Shown here piece by piece: positions 34,684 to 43,400 of a stretch of DNA of 64,000 nucleotides. The translations under genes were made by a program, and so were the position numbers. Each line of letters begins with the position of its first letter. Position 1 is the stretch's first letter. The stretch lies in the NCBI RefSeq assembly GCF_039530285.1, contig NZ_BAAAOK010000011.1, forward strand, positions 620,001 to 684,000, given 5' to 3'. The notes beneath the pieces were generated by a model. The model did no database searches, had not been told where the DNA came from, and saw only the letters and a list, made by a program, of their open reading frames with translations. This DNA comes from Actinomadura_C alba (lineage in GTDB: Bacteria > Actinomycetota > Actinomycetes > Streptosporangiales > Streptosporangiaceae).

Positions 34684-34944
34684 ATGGCGATGCCGACGCC
34701 CGACCAGCTGACGATGTACACGACGTCATGGTGCGGATTCTGCCGCCGACTCAAGAGCCAACTGGCTCGCGAGGGCATCGAGATGGTCGAGGTCGACATC
34801 GAGAAAGACCCCGAGGCGGCCGAGTTCGTCATGAAGGTCAATGGCGGCAACCAGACCGTGCCGACCGTGGTCTTCCCCGACGGGACGGCCCTGACGAACC
34901 CGTCCGCCAAGCAGGTCAAGAGCCGTCTCGCCGCTCTCGCCTGA
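34684..34944 (+). CDS. mrx1: Mycoredoxin (glutaredoxin-like)
   Basis: An 86-residue glutaredoxin fold with redox motif WCGFC at residues 16-20 (CGYC in the mycobacterial protein), TVPTVVFPDG with the cis-Pro, and a C-terminal helix. Mycoredoxin reduces mycothiol-protein mixed disulfides, so the organism presumably makes mycothiol. It is divergent from uvrD2, as in mycobacteria. Confidence 0.92.
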   Translation: MAMPTPDQLTMYTTSWCGFCRRLKSQLAREGIEMVEVDIEKDPEAAEFVMKVNGGNQTVPTVVFPDGTALTNPSAKQVKSRLAALA

Positions 34945-35131
34945 CCCGGGCGCCCACGACCCGGGTACATCCGGACACGGCGGCGCAGATTGCGCACGAC
35001 CGTGAGGTCGCGTCTCGGGCGCCGTGATCTCGCAGCCGGACGACACCTCGGTGACCCTTCTCTCAGCCGTGATCATGCACTTATGCGCGGCCGGCCGATC
35101 CCGAGCCGGAACACGACAGCGGACCCTCTGC
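34945..35131. other. Intergenic DNA leading into a repeat, with a half-copy of the palindrome arm
   Basis: No gene is visible between mrx1 and nudC (34945-35267). Near 35069-35082 the sequence CCGTGATCATGCAC, preceded by CTCAG, is a degenerate copy of the repeat arm found at 35132. The rest appears unstructured. Confidence 0.5.
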
Positions 35132-35225
35132 CGTGATCATGCAGTTGTTCGCGGTACGGCGCCCCGCCACAGAGGGGTACGGCGCCCCGCCACAGAGGGA
35201 AGACGCGAACAACTGCATGATCACG
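35132..35225. repeat. Long palindrome, dispersed repeat family member 2, with tandem repeat in its loop
   Basis: Arms of 22 nt (35132-35153 and 35204-35225) are perfect inverted copies containing TGATCATGCAGTTGTTCGC. The loop holds two adjacent, identical 23-nt units (35153-35175 and 35176-35198), each with TACGGCGCCCCGCCACAG. The arms are the same as those at 21465-21521. It lies between mrx1 and the 3' end of nudC. Confidence 0.88.
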
Positions 35226-35267
35226 ACTGGTGACGGCGGCGTGGGGCCAGAAGGGGTTCTGAGGTGG

Positions 35268-36179
35268 TCAGAAGGGTTCTGAGGTGGGGAGCTCGGAGCC
35301 GTACCACCGGGTGATCAGCCGGCTGGCGATCGAGAGCGGGCCCGGCGACACGATCTTCTTGGTCTCGATCGCGATCCGTAGCTCGTCGCGGCTGTACCAC
35401 GCCGCGTCCTCGATCTCCTCGGCGTCGGGTCGCAGCCGCTGGCCGTCTCGCGCGTGGGCGAAGAACCCGATCATCAGGCTCTGTGGCAACGGCCACGGCT
35501 GGCTGCCGAGGTAGCGGATGTCCTCGATGGTCAGCCCGACCTCCTCGTGCACCTCGCGGGCGACCGCCTGTTCCAGCGACTCCCCCGGCTCGACGAACCC
35601 GGCCAGGATCGAGCGGCGGTCGGCCGGCCAGTTCGGCCCGCGGGCGAGCAGGATCCGGTCGTCGGAGTCGTACACCAGCATGATGACCGCGGGGTCCACG
35701 CGCGGGAAGTGGTCCGAGCCGTCGGCCGGGCAGGTCCTGGTGTGCCCGGCCGAGGTGAGCTCCGTCGGGGTACCGCAACGCGGGCAGTGCGTGTGCGTCG
35801 TGTGCCAGTTCTGCATCGCCACGGCATGCGTCATCAGCCCCGAGTCACGGTCGCCGAGCAGCGCGCCGACCCTCCTCAGCCCGGCGGGCTCGGCGGCCTC
35901 GACCGCGGGGAGGGCGCCCGAGACGGCGAAGTAGGCGATCTCGTCGTCGTCCACGCCGAGCAGGTAGCGCTCACCCTCGGGCGCCCGGTCCGGCGGCAGG
36001 AACACCAGGCGGGGCGTGGGCTCGTGCGACACGAGCACCCTCCCGCCCTCGACGACGACCACGCGCGTCCGTGGATCGCTCCAGAGAGAGGCGACCCAGT
36101 CGTCGTCCCGGCGCCGGGCCGACATCCGGTCGAGGGTGCCCCGGGCCAGCGCCAGCCATCCGAGGGGCGACTCCGTCAC
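35268..36179 (-). CDS. nudC: NAD(+) diphosphatase NudC
   Basis: A 303-residue Nudix enzyme that hydrolyses NADH/NAD and removes NAD caps from RNA in relatives. A zinc-ribbon-like region HCPRCGTPTELTSAGHTRTC lies near residue 133; the fourth Cys is replaced (CPADG), so metal binding may be weakened. The Nudix box is GFVEPGESLEQAVAREVHEEVGL near residue 194, and the diagnostic SQPWPLPQSLMIGF follows near residue 228. It starts at GTG 36179, and its neighbourhood matches the mycobacterial order. Confidence 0.93.
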   Translation of the reverse strand: MTESPLGWLALARGTLDRMSARRRDDDWVASLWSDPRTRVVVVEGGRVLVSHEPTPRLVFLPPDRAPEGERYLLGVDDDEIAYFAVSGALPAVEAAEPAGLRRVGALLGDRDSGLMTHAVAMQNWHTTHTHCPRCGTPTELTSAGHTRTCPADGSDHFPRVDPAVIMLVYDSDDRILLARGPNWPADRRSILAGFVEPGESLEQAVAREVHEEVGLTIEDIRYLGSQPWPLPQSLMIGFFAHARDGQRLRPDAEEIEDAAWYSRDELRIAIETKKIVSPGPLSIASRLITRWYGSELPTSEPF

Positions 36180-36227
36180 TCAGCACCACCTACGTTCGCA
36201 TGCGAATACCCATGGCACTCTAGTCCG

Positions 36228-36512
36228 GTGACGATCCTCATCGACCGGCCGCTCTGGCCCGCGCGCGGACGTGTGTGGTCCCACATGGTCAGCGACTCCT
36301 CGTACGAGGAACTGCACGTCTTCGCAGGCCGGCTCGGGATGCCGCCACGGGCGTTCGAACGCGACCACTACGACGTGCCCGCCGACCTCTACGACACCGC
36401 GATCGAACTCGGCGCCCAGCCGGTCGGCTGCCAGGAGCTGCTGACCCGCCTGACCGGAGCCGGTCTGCGCCGCCGCAAATCCCCACGCCCCGCCCCCGGC
36501 GCGCGTTCGTGA
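36228..36512 (+). CDS. DUF4031 protein
   Basis: A 94-residue protein starting at GTG 36228, divergent from nudC with 48 nt between. TILIDRPLWPARGRVWSHMVSD, SYEELHVFAGRLGMPPRAFERDHYDV and GAQPVGCQELLTRLTGAGLRRRK define this small family. His and Asp residues are arranged as if to bind a metal. The function is unknown. Confidence 0.85.
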   Translation: MTILIDRPLWPARGRVWSHMVSDSSYEELHVFAGRLGMPPRAFERDHYDVPADLYDTAIELGAQPVGCQELLTRLTGAGLRRRKSPRPAPGARS

Positions 36513-36552
36513 GGGAATCTCGTGGCATCCGCCACTCCGCCATCGGTGTCCT

Positions 36553-36600
36553 GGTGTCAGCCTGAGCCGACATCCCGCGATGTCGGTTCAGGCTGACACC
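36553..36600. terminator. Strong bidirectional hairpin terminator
   Basis: GGTGTCAGCCTGA and CCGACAT are mirrored by ATGTCGG and TCAGGCTGACACC, giving a stem of about 20 bp with one mismatch and a CCCGCG loop. It lies between the convergent DUF4031 and FG-GAP genes. Confidence 0.8.
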
Positions 36601-36631
36601 GCTCTAGGCCGACGCCCAGGACATCGCCGGT

Positions 36632-38056
36632 TCAGTTGTGCAACGACGCGCCGAACGAGCCGGCCCTGCCGGGCCCGCCGACCCCCGCCGGGGTGAGGAC
36701 GCCGGCGCCGCTCGTGCCGATGGTCCCGCCGGCTCCCTTGAGCAGCACGACACTGCCGTCCCAGGCGTTCTCACCGGCCACCCCGATGACGAGATCCGGC
36801 CGGTTGTCGTGATTCGGGTCGTTGAAGGCCACCGCTCGGCCGAAGCGGTCGCCTGCCTCGTTGTTGCCGGGCACGCCAGAGGTGTTCTGGGTGAACACCT
36901 TGGCACCGCTGCCGAGCGTCCAGGTCGAGCTGCCGCGCAGCAGCACGACCATGCCGGTGCTCTTGTCCTCGCCCTGCACGCCGACGGCGATCTCCGCCCG
37001 TCCGTCGCCGTTCAGGTCCTTGGCCGCCACCGAGTATCCGAAGCCGTCGCCTTCCTCGCTCGCGCCGGGCACGCCAGAGGTGTTCTGGTGGACGGTGTAG
37101 TACTTGCTGAAGTTCAGGCCCTTCGCGGTACCCGGGCGGATGGACACCGCACCGCCCTTGACCCCACTGCTGTACGGCCGGCCCGAGATGAGGTCGCCGT
37201 AGCCGTCGCCGTTGACATCGGCGATCGCCTGGCCGATCTCGCCGGGGATGTACACCATGTCGCCGCTCTGCTCGCGCAGATCGTCGGCGGAGCCGAGGAA
37301 GAAGGTCAGCAGGTTGTGGTCACCGTTCAGGATCTGCCAGGCGACGTCGGTGTATCCGTCCTTGTTGACGTCGCCGGCCGCGACCGTCGACGTCATGACC
37401 GGCGCGGCGGCGAGCGTCCGCTGCCGGGTCTGGCGGGCCTGGCGTTCCTGCGGAGCGCGCGCCGCACCCTGCGGCGAGCCGTAGAAGACGGTGAACAGGT
37501 TGCCGCCGGCGATGGCGAAGTCTGCGTATCCGTCGTGGTTGAAGTCGCCGGCGGCCAGAGACCTTCCGATGAGGGTGTCGCTCGAGTCGGCTTCGACCGA
37601 CCACGCGGGCCCACCCGTGAGTCCGGACGGGCCACCCCGCAGGAACGTCACGGTGCCGGGATCGCGTGCCGCGCCCAGATCCTCACCCGGCGAGCCGATG
37701 AGGAGATCGGCGAACCCGTCGCCGTCGTAGTCACCGGCGGCGGTGGAGTAGCCGAACTGGTCTCCCGTCTCGGCCGCGCCCTGGATGCCGGCGGAGTCCT
37801 GATGGAAGATCTGCCGCGTGGCCCTGTTCAGGCCACTGGATGACCCGTACACCACCGCGACGTACCCGGCGGACTTCTTGCCGCTGACCGTCGCGGTCGG
37901 CGCACCGATGACCTGGTCGCTGTACCCGTCGCCGTTGAAGTCGCTGGAGACGCCGAGCGGTGCGGCGAAGGCCGCCGGCGGAGGGACCGCGATGAGCGCG
38001 GCGGCGCTCAAGGCCGTGGCCGATCCGGCCATGGTGATACGACGCTTCAGACGCAT
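36632..38056 (-). CDS. Secreted FG-GAP repeat (integrin-like beta-propeller) protein
   Basis: A 474-residue exported protein with a Sec signal peptide ending near AAFAA (residue 32). The body is a series of FG-GAP repeats, each with a calcium-type loop: DFNGDGYSDQVIGAP, DYDGDGFADLLIGSPGED, DFNHDGYADFAIAG, DVNKDGYTDVAW, DVNGDGYGDLISG, DLNGDGRAEIAVGVQGED and DPNHDNRPDLVIGVAGEN. Seven blades fit a complete propeller. It is probably an extracellular calcium-stabilised binding protein; the ligand is unknown. It marks the start of accessory DNA inside the conserved block. Confidence 0.9.
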   Translation of the reverse strand: MRLKRRITMAGSATALSAAALIAVPPPAAFAAPLGVSSDFNGDGYSDQVIGAPTATVSGKKSAGYVAVVYGSSSGLNRATRQIFHQDSAGIQGAAETGDQFGYSTAAGDYDGDGFADLLIGSPGEDLGAARDPGTVTFLRGGPSGLTGGPAWSVEADSSDTLIGRSLAAGDFNHDGYADFAIAGGNLFTVFYGSPQGAARAPQERQARQTRQRTLAAAPVMTSTVAAGDVNKDGYTDVAWQILNGDHNLLTFFLGSADDLREQSGDMVYIPGEIGQAIADVNGDGYGDLISGRPYSSGVKGGAVSIRPGTAKGLNFSKYYTVHQNTSGVPGASEEGDGFGYSVAAKDLNGDGRAEIAVGVQGEDKSTGMVVLLRGSSTWTLGSGAKVFTQNTSGVPGNNEAGDRFGRAVAFNDPNHDNRPDLVIGVAGENAWDGSVVLLKGAGGTIGTSGAGVLTPAGVGGPGRAGSFGASLHN

Positions 38057-38264
38057 GGAGTCCTCTCGTCCACTAACAGATCAAAGTGGCGAGAACTCTA
38101 GTGCTCGCAATAAGGGCAAAATAGAGCCTTTATGCTGAATGCGCATGTTGGCCGAAAGTGGCTACCGTGCCAACGGATCCCCGTTGCCGAGCGTCAGGTG
38201 CGATCGACCGCGACGGCAACCGGGATCCGCGTACGCGAGAATCCATGAACTCTGGGGCCATGGA

Positions 38265-38882
38265 TCAGCTGCGCAGCAGCATGAGTTCGGTCTCGATGTT
38301 GTGCCTGGCCCTCTGTTCGAGGCGCGCCCGCGCGGGCCGGGTGCGGAACAGCTCCGGCAGGTTCAGGAGGCCGCGCAGCACATCGGCACGGCCCTGCCGG
38401 AAGTGCTCCTCGGGCACGAAGGCGTACTCCTCCCGTACGGCGGCGGCATAGGCGGCGTACCGCTCGGGGTGCGCGGCCAGGATCGCCAGGTCGGCGTCGC
38501 AGAGGACCTCACCGTTGGTGTCGCCCTCGGCGGGAGCGTGCGTCGTGGTCAGCCGTACGAGCCGGGCGACCTCGGCTGTCACACCCGGACCGAGATCTGT
38601 GTCGGCCAGCATGCGCTCGGCCAGCCAGGCGCTGCGTTCTTCGTTGTCGTGCCGGTGCGGGTCGTACACGGCGTCGTGGAACCATGCCGCCAGCCGTACG
38701 GCGTCGGGGTCGCGGGCATGGTCGGCCAGTTCGTCGACCCAGTCGAGCACGTCGGCGAGGTGCTCACGGGTGTGATAGCGCCGGTGCGGCTCGCCATAGC
38801 GGGCGGTCATGTCCACGCCGATGCGACGCGCGCCTGGTCCGGCCAGCTCGACCCATCGGTCCACAAGGTCCATGCCCTCCAT
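38265..38882 (-). CDS. HD-domain metal-dependent phosphohydrolase
   Basis: About 205 residues from ATG 38882 (38873 is also possible). The metal site is H in RYHTREHLADVLDWVDEL, then AAWFHDAVYDP (the HD) near residue 76 and VLCDADLAILAAHPERY (final Asp). The substrate may be a nucleotide or phosphorylated sugar. It is divergent from the siderophore operon, and the iron box lies between the two starts, so iron could influence both. Confidence 0.85.
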   Translation of the reverse strand: MEGMDLVDRWVELAGPGARRIGVDMTARYGEPHRRYHTREHLADVLDWVDELADHARDPDAVRLAAWFHDAVYDPHRHDNEERSAWLAERMLADTDLGPGVTAEVARLVRLTTTHAPAEGDTNGEVLCDADLAILAAHPERYAAYAAAVREEYAFVPEEHFRQGRADVLRGLLNLPELFRTRPARARLEQRARHNIETELMLLRS

Positions 38883-38960
38883 CTTCGCCGACTTCCGCGA
38901 CACGCGATTTCTCGTGGTTGAGCCCGGTCCACCCGGCCCAGCCACTATGGTTCTCCTTGT

Positions 38961-38979
38961 TTAGGTAAGCCTTACCTCA
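38961..38979 (+). promoter_or_regulatory. IdeR/DtxR-type iron box
   Basis: TTAGGTAAGCCTTACCTCA matches the 19-bp DtxR/IdeR consensus TTAGGTTAGGCTAACCTAA at most positions and is an almost perfect palindrome in its core (AGGTAAGcCTTACCT). It lies 17 nt before the GTG of the siderophore operon, where a bound repressor would block transcription when iron is plentiful. Confidence 0.88.
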
Positions 38980-38995
38980 CTAGAAAGGCTGGGTC

Positions 38996-40159
38996 GTGGC
39001 CGACCGGCTGTATCTCGTCGCCGGCAAGGTGACCGATTCGGTGACGCAGGGCTTCCTGCCGGCGGCCGCCCGTCTGGGCCTCGCGGTCACGGTGCTCACC
39101 GACCGGCCGGCCGACCACGTGCGGGCCTGCGCCGCGACCGGCGCATCCGCCCCTCAGGAGGTGGTCGCCTGCGAGGTCACCGACTTCCGGGCGATCATCG
39201 AGCGGATCCGGCGTGCGCCCGCCGCGGTGTTCTCCAACAGCGACCATCTGCAGGCGCCCGCCGCCCTCGCCGCGGCCTACTTCGGCCTGCCCGGCAAGGA
39301 CTGGCGGGCCGCCACGCGCGCCAAGAACAAGGCGCTGATGCGGGACCATCTCGCCGAGCTCGACCCGGTGTTCACCGCTCCCGCGGACGAGGTGCCCGAC
39401 GACGCCCCCTACCCGCTCGTGCTCAAGCCGCGCGAGGGCGTGGCCAGCGAGGACGTCGTGCTCGTCGCCGACCGGGCCGAACTGGCGGCACGGCGCCGCG
39501 AAATCACCCGCCCGGAGCCGCTCATCGTGGAGGAGTACCTGCCCGGCCACCTCCACACCCTGGAGACCCTGGGCGACGGTCATACGACCCGGGTGCTCGG
39601 GTCGTTCCGCACCATCCTGTCCCCGCCTCCGTACTTCGCCGAGCAGCGGCTGGAGTGGGCACCGCCGCCGGACGGCACCGATCGGGTCCTGGCGCTGCTC
39701 TCGGCGCTCGGCGTCGGATTCGGCGCGTGTCACACCGAGTTCGTGGTGTCCGGGGGACGGGCCCGGCTGATCGAGGTGAACTACCGCATCATCGGGGACC
39801 ACTGCGACTTCCTGCTCGCCGACCTGCTGGGCGTTCCGGTCTTCGAGCACGTCCTGCGCGTCCATCTCGGCGAGCGACTGGGTGACCACCGCGGCGCGGG
39901 CGGCGGGCACGCGCTGGTCGACTACGTGTTCGCTGAGCGCTCGGGAACGCTCGGCGCCGTCCCCGGCGCGGTGGAGCACGCCGAGGACGGCGTGCGGCTC
40001 AGCTACCGGCCGCTCCGCCGGCCCGGCGAGGTCATCACACTGACCCATACCAACCGGGACTACCTGGGCACGATCCGGGCGATCGGCCCGGACCGCGAAC
40101 GGGTCGAGGCGTGCGTCGCGCGGTTCCGCTCCGCCCACACCTGGGAGCTGCACGGATGA
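38996..40159 (+). CDS. ATP-grasp ligase of a siderophore operon (PvsA-like)
   Basis: A 387-residue protein with a GTG start. An N-terminal Rossmann-like part precedes an ATP-grasp domain: YPLVLKPREGVASEDVVLV near residue 141, PLIVEEYLPGHLHTLETLGDG near residue 176, and FVVSGGRARLIEVNYRIIGDHCDFLLADLLG near residue 250 (Mg-binding Glu and Asn). It joins a carboxylate to an amine using ATP. It is the first gene after the iron box and overlaps the next start by 4 nt (ATGA). An ATP-grasp enzyme of this kind is PvsA in vibrioferrin clusters. Confidence 0.86.
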   Translation: MADRLYLVAGKVTDSVTQGFLPAAARLGLAVTVLTDRPADHVRACAATGASAPQEVVACEVTDFRAIIERIRRAPAAVFSNSDHLQAPAALAAAYFGLPGKDWRAATRAKNKALMRDHLAELDPVFTAPADEVPDDAPYPLVLKPREGVASEDVVLVADRAELAARRREITRPEPLIVEEYLPGHLHTLETLGDGHTTRVLGSFRTILSPPPYFAEQRLEWAPPPDGTDRVLALLSALGVGFGACHTEFVVSGGRARLIEVNYRIIGDHCDFLLADLLGVPVFEHVLRVHLGERLGDHRGAGGGHALVDYVFAERSGTLGAVPGAVEHAEDGVRLSYRPLRRPGEVITLTHTNRDYLGTIRAIGPDRERVEACVARFRSAHTWELHG

Positions 40160-41754
40160 CCGTCCCCGAGGCGGCCGGCGAGACGACCGAGTGCCGGCTC
40201 GCCGCACGCGTGCTCGGCTCGCTGCTGCTGGAGGACTACGGGGGCGTTCGCCGCCACATCACCGGCGGCACGCTCAGGCTGCCGGGCGGCCCGGCCGTGC
40301 CGTTGCGCCGAGGCGGGTTCCTGGCCGAGGCGACCGTCGCACCGGACGCGGCGCTGCGGCTCGACGACGTGCTGGCCGCCGCGAGCCGGCTCGCCGACCC
40401 TCGCGACGACATGGCCGCCTTCACCGAAGAATGCCGCCAGGCCCTCGCCACGGCGCGACTGCACGACCGCGAGCACGCCGCCGTGCTCGCCCGGCTGGCG
40501 CGCGTCGACCCCCGGGGGTCGGGCACCTACTACGAAGCGCTCGCCGCGTTCACCGACCACCCCGTCTATCCGACCGCCCGCTGCCGCACCGGCCTCACCG
40601 AGGCGGACCTGCGGCGTCACGCACCCGAGTTCCACCCGACGTTCGCGCTGCACTGGGCCGCGGTGCCCCGCCACCGGGTCGTCGCGTCGGGTGAGCGGCC
40701 CGCCTGGTGGCCCGATCCGGCCGACGTGGGCCTGCCCTCCCGCCCGGACACCGATCTGCTCCCCCTGCACCCGCTGACCCCACTCCCCTGCCGCGATCTC
40801 GCGGTCGTGCGCGCCCCGGATCCGTACCTCGAGGTCACGCCGACGCTGTCGATGCGGACCGTCGCCGTCGACGCGGGGACGCATCTGAAGCTGCCGCTGC
40901 CGACCAGCACGCTCGGCCTGCGCAACCGCCGCACGATAGTGCCCGGCACCCTCGCCGACGGGGCGCTCATGCAGCGGATCCTGCGCGCCGTGGGCGAGCG
41001 CGAGCCCGATGCGCCCGTGCTGCTCGCCGACGAGCAGACCTATGGGCACGCGGGTGATCCGCTGCTCGGTTACCTCGTCCGGCGGCTGCCGGAACAGACC
41101 CGCGGCGCGCACGTCGTGCCGGTCGCGGCGCTGCTGGCGAAAGCCCCCGGCGGCGGGCACGTCATCGAGCGCTGGCCCGTGCCTGAGCTCTTCGACGGCT
41201 ACCTGCGCGCGCTCTTCGGCTGGAACGTCACCCTGTTCGCCCGGTACGGCATCGCGCTCGAGGCCCATCAGCAGAACGTCTCGCTGGTCATCGGCGACGA
41301 CGCGCGGCGACCGTCGCTGTTGCTCAAGGACAACGACGGGGCGCTTGTCGATCCCGGCACGCTGGCCGCCGCCCTCGGCGCAGGGCCGTACGACTTCGCC
41401 GACGCGCGGATGACCACCAGCGACCCCGAGGCGCTTGCCCGCGTCTTCGTCACGATCACCCTGCACCTGTGCGCGGGCGCGGTGGCGTTCGGCCTGGCCG
41501 AGCGCGGGCTGCTGCCGCTCGGCACCGGCCTGGCGATGCTCAGGGAACGGCTCGGCGAGGCACTCGACCGGCACGACCCGGCCGGGCCCGCCGGCCTCCT
41601 ACGCAGCCGAACCCTCCATGCCGACCGGCTGCCGACCAAGGCGATGGTCACCGCCGGGACGCTGGTCGACAAGGCCCGCACCGGCGCCCGTGACGTCAAC
41701 AAGCACTACGGACCCCCCGCACCCAACTACCTCCGAGGCGACACGTGCTCCTGA
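40156..41754 (+). CDS. IucA/IucC-family NRPS-independent siderophore synthetase, first
   Basis: A 532-residue enzyme that adenylates a carboxylate (commonly citrate) and couples it to an amine. Family hallmarks are HPVYPTARCRTGLTEADLRRHAPEFHPTFALHWAAV near residue 138, LLPLHPLTPL, TPTLSMRTVAV, HLKLPLPTSTLGLRNRRTIVPGT near residue 250, ALEAHQQNVSLVI near residue 370 and RPSLLLKDNDG. The His-rich ATP site and the EAHxQN motif are intact. It overlaps the following gene by 10 nt. It is one of two non-identical synthetases, as needed for two condensations. Confidence 0.92.
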   Translation: MTVPEAAGETTECRLAARVLGSLLLEDYGGVRRHITGGTLRLPGGPAVPLRRGGFLAEATVAPDAALRLDDVLAAASRLADPRDDMAAFTEECRQALATARLHDREHAAVLARLARVDPRGSGTYYEALAAFTDHPVYPTARCRTGLTEADLRRHAPEFHPTFALHWAAVPRHRVVASGERPAWWPDPADVGLPSRPDTDLLPLHPLTPLPCRDLAVVRAPDPYLEVTPTLSMRTVAVDAGTHLKLPLPTSTLGLRNRRTIVPGTLADGALMQRILRAVGEREPDAPVLLADEQTYGHAGDPLLGYLVRRLPEQTRGAHVVPVAALLAKAPGGGHVIERWPVPELFDGYLRALFGWNVTLFARYGIALEAHQQNVSLVIGDDARRPSLLLKDNDGALVDPGTLAAALGAGPYDFADARMTTSDPEALARVFVTITLHLCAGAVAFGLAERGLLPLGTGLAMLRERLGEALDRHDPAGPAGLLRSRTLHADRLPTKAMVTAGTLVDKARTGARDVNKHYGPPAPNYLRGDTCS

Positions 41755-43400
41755 CCCGCCCTGTTCTCAACGCCGACGACGCCACGGGCATCGCGCTGCT
41801 CAACTGCCTGGTGCGCGAGGTGTGCGTGCCCGAGCACCAGGCGCGCCGGACCGGCCGGCATCTGGTCCTGCGGCTGCCACGGGTGGGCGTCGTGCTCCGG
41901 GCCCGGCTGCGCAGGGCGCCGTACGGTCCCTCCTATCCGCTCGCGGCGCCGATCGAGGAACAGCGCGGCGCCGAGTGGCTCGCGGTCGGCTGGCGGCGGC
42001 TGGCCGATCTGACCGCCGGGGAACTCGAGCTCGCGACCGGGCGGGCCAACCCCGAGTTCACCGAGCAGGTCATCGCCGGCCACACCGCGATGGCGGCGCT
42101 CATCGAGGCGCGCGGACCCGTGCGGGAATCCGAGGTGGATCGGTTCATCGAGTCCGAGCAGGCGCTCGTGGCCGGCCACCGCTTCCATCCGGCACCGAAG
42201 GCCCGGCAGGGCACCCCCGCCGAGTGGCTTCCGTACGCACCCGAGGCCCGCGCCCGCTTCCGGCTCCGGTGGCTCGCGGTGCGCGCCGACCTGGTCGCCG
42301 AGGAGGGCGATCCGGCGCCGCTGGAGCTGCTCGGGCCGCCCGCGCCGCCCGGATACCGGACCCTGCCGGTGCACCCATGGCAGTTCTCCCTGCTGGCCGA
42401 GCGGCCCGTCCTGCGGGCGGCGCTCGCCGGCGGAGGCGTGCTCGACCTCGGCGCCACGGGTCCCGAGGCCGTCCCGACCTCGTCGGTGCGCACCGCCTAC
42501 CTGCCGGCCGCCGATCTGTTCTGCAAGTTCAGCCTCGACGTGCGCATCACGAACTGCGTCCGCAAGAACGCGTGGTACGAGCTGACCGGCGCCGTCGCGC
42601 TCAGCCGGATGCTGCGGCCGGTGTTCGCCGAACTGGCCGGGGCCTTCGACGGATGCGCGCTGCTCGCCGAGCCGGCCTACCGCACCGTCACGCTCGCCGA
42701 CCGTCGGCTGCACGAGGGCCTCGGCGTCATCGTCCGCTCCGGGGTACGGAGCCACGCGGGCTCCCCTCTGCTCGCCGCCGCCCTCGCCGATCCGTACGGT
42801 TGCAGCCCGGCCTCCCTCACCCGGCTGCTCGCGGGCACCCCGATCGAGGACGCGCTGGCCTGGTGGGACGCCTACGTGCGGCTGGTCGTGCCACCGGTAC
42901 TGCACGCCTTTCTGGCGTACGGCGTCGTGCTCGAACCTCATCTGCAGAACGTGCTCGTCGCGGTCGACGCCACCGACCGGCCCGTCCAGGCGATCTTCCG
43001 GGATCTCGAGGGCACCAAGCTGGTGGCCGGGCACGACGGGCGGTGGGAGCTGTCCGACCTGCCTCCGCGCGTACGCGAATCGCTGACCTACGAGGCCGGG
43101 CAGGGCTGGAACCGGGTGGTCTACTGCCTGTTCGTCAATCATCTGGCCGAGCTGGCGGCGACGATCGCCGACGTGCATCCCGGTGCCGAGCCCGAACTGT
43201 GGCGGCTGGCCCACCGCCGCGTCGAGCGCTACGCGAGCGAGCACGCGCAGAGCATCCGGCCCGAAGGGGCCGCGCGGCTGCGCGCGTTGCTGGCCGGGGT
43301 CCCGCTGCCAGGCAAGGCGAACCTGCGGAACCGATGGGAGCGCGCCGCCGACCGCCACGCCGGCTACGTCGCGGTGCCGAGCCCGTTCGGAGCGCGGTGA
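41745..43400 (+). CDS. IucA/IucC-family NRPS-independent siderophore synthetase, second
   Basis: A 551-residue paralogue starting at GTG 41745 inside the end of the previous gene. Motifs are AGHRFHPAPKARQGTPAEWLPYAPEARARFRLRWLAV near residue 144, TLPVHPWQF, VPTSSVRTAYLPAADLFCKFSLDVRITNCVRKN near residue 245, VLEPHLQNVLVAVD near residue 396 and IFRDLEG. All catalytic regions appear complete. Its stop overlaps the decarboxylase start by one base (TGATG). With its partner it probably builds a citrate-based siderophore. Confidence 0.92.
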   Translation: MLLTRPVLNADDATGIALLNCLVREVCVPEHQARRTGRHLVLRLPRVGVVLRARLRRAPYGPSYPLAAPIEEQRGAEWLAVGWRRLADLTAGELELATGRANPEFTEQVIAGHTAMAALIEARGPVRESEVDRFIESEQALVAGHRFHPAPKARQGTPAEWLPYAPEARARFRLRWLAVRADLVAEEGDPAPLELLGPPAPPGYRTLPVHPWQFSLLAERPVLRAALAGGGVLDLGATGPEAVPTSSVRTAYLPAADLFCKFSLDVRITNCVRKNAWYELTGAVALSRMLRPVFAELAGAFDGCALLAEPAYRTVTLADRRLHEGLGVIVRSGVRSHAGSPLLAAALADPYGCSPASLTRLLAGTPIEDALAWWDAYVRLVVPPVLHAFLAYGVVLEPHLQNVLVAVDATDRPVQAIFRDLEGTKLVAGHDGRWELSDLPPRVRESLTYEAGQGWNRVVYCLFVNHLAELAATIADVHPGAEPELWRLAHRRVERYASEHAQSIRPEGAARLRALLAGVPLPGKANLRNRWERAADRHAGYVAVPSPFGAR

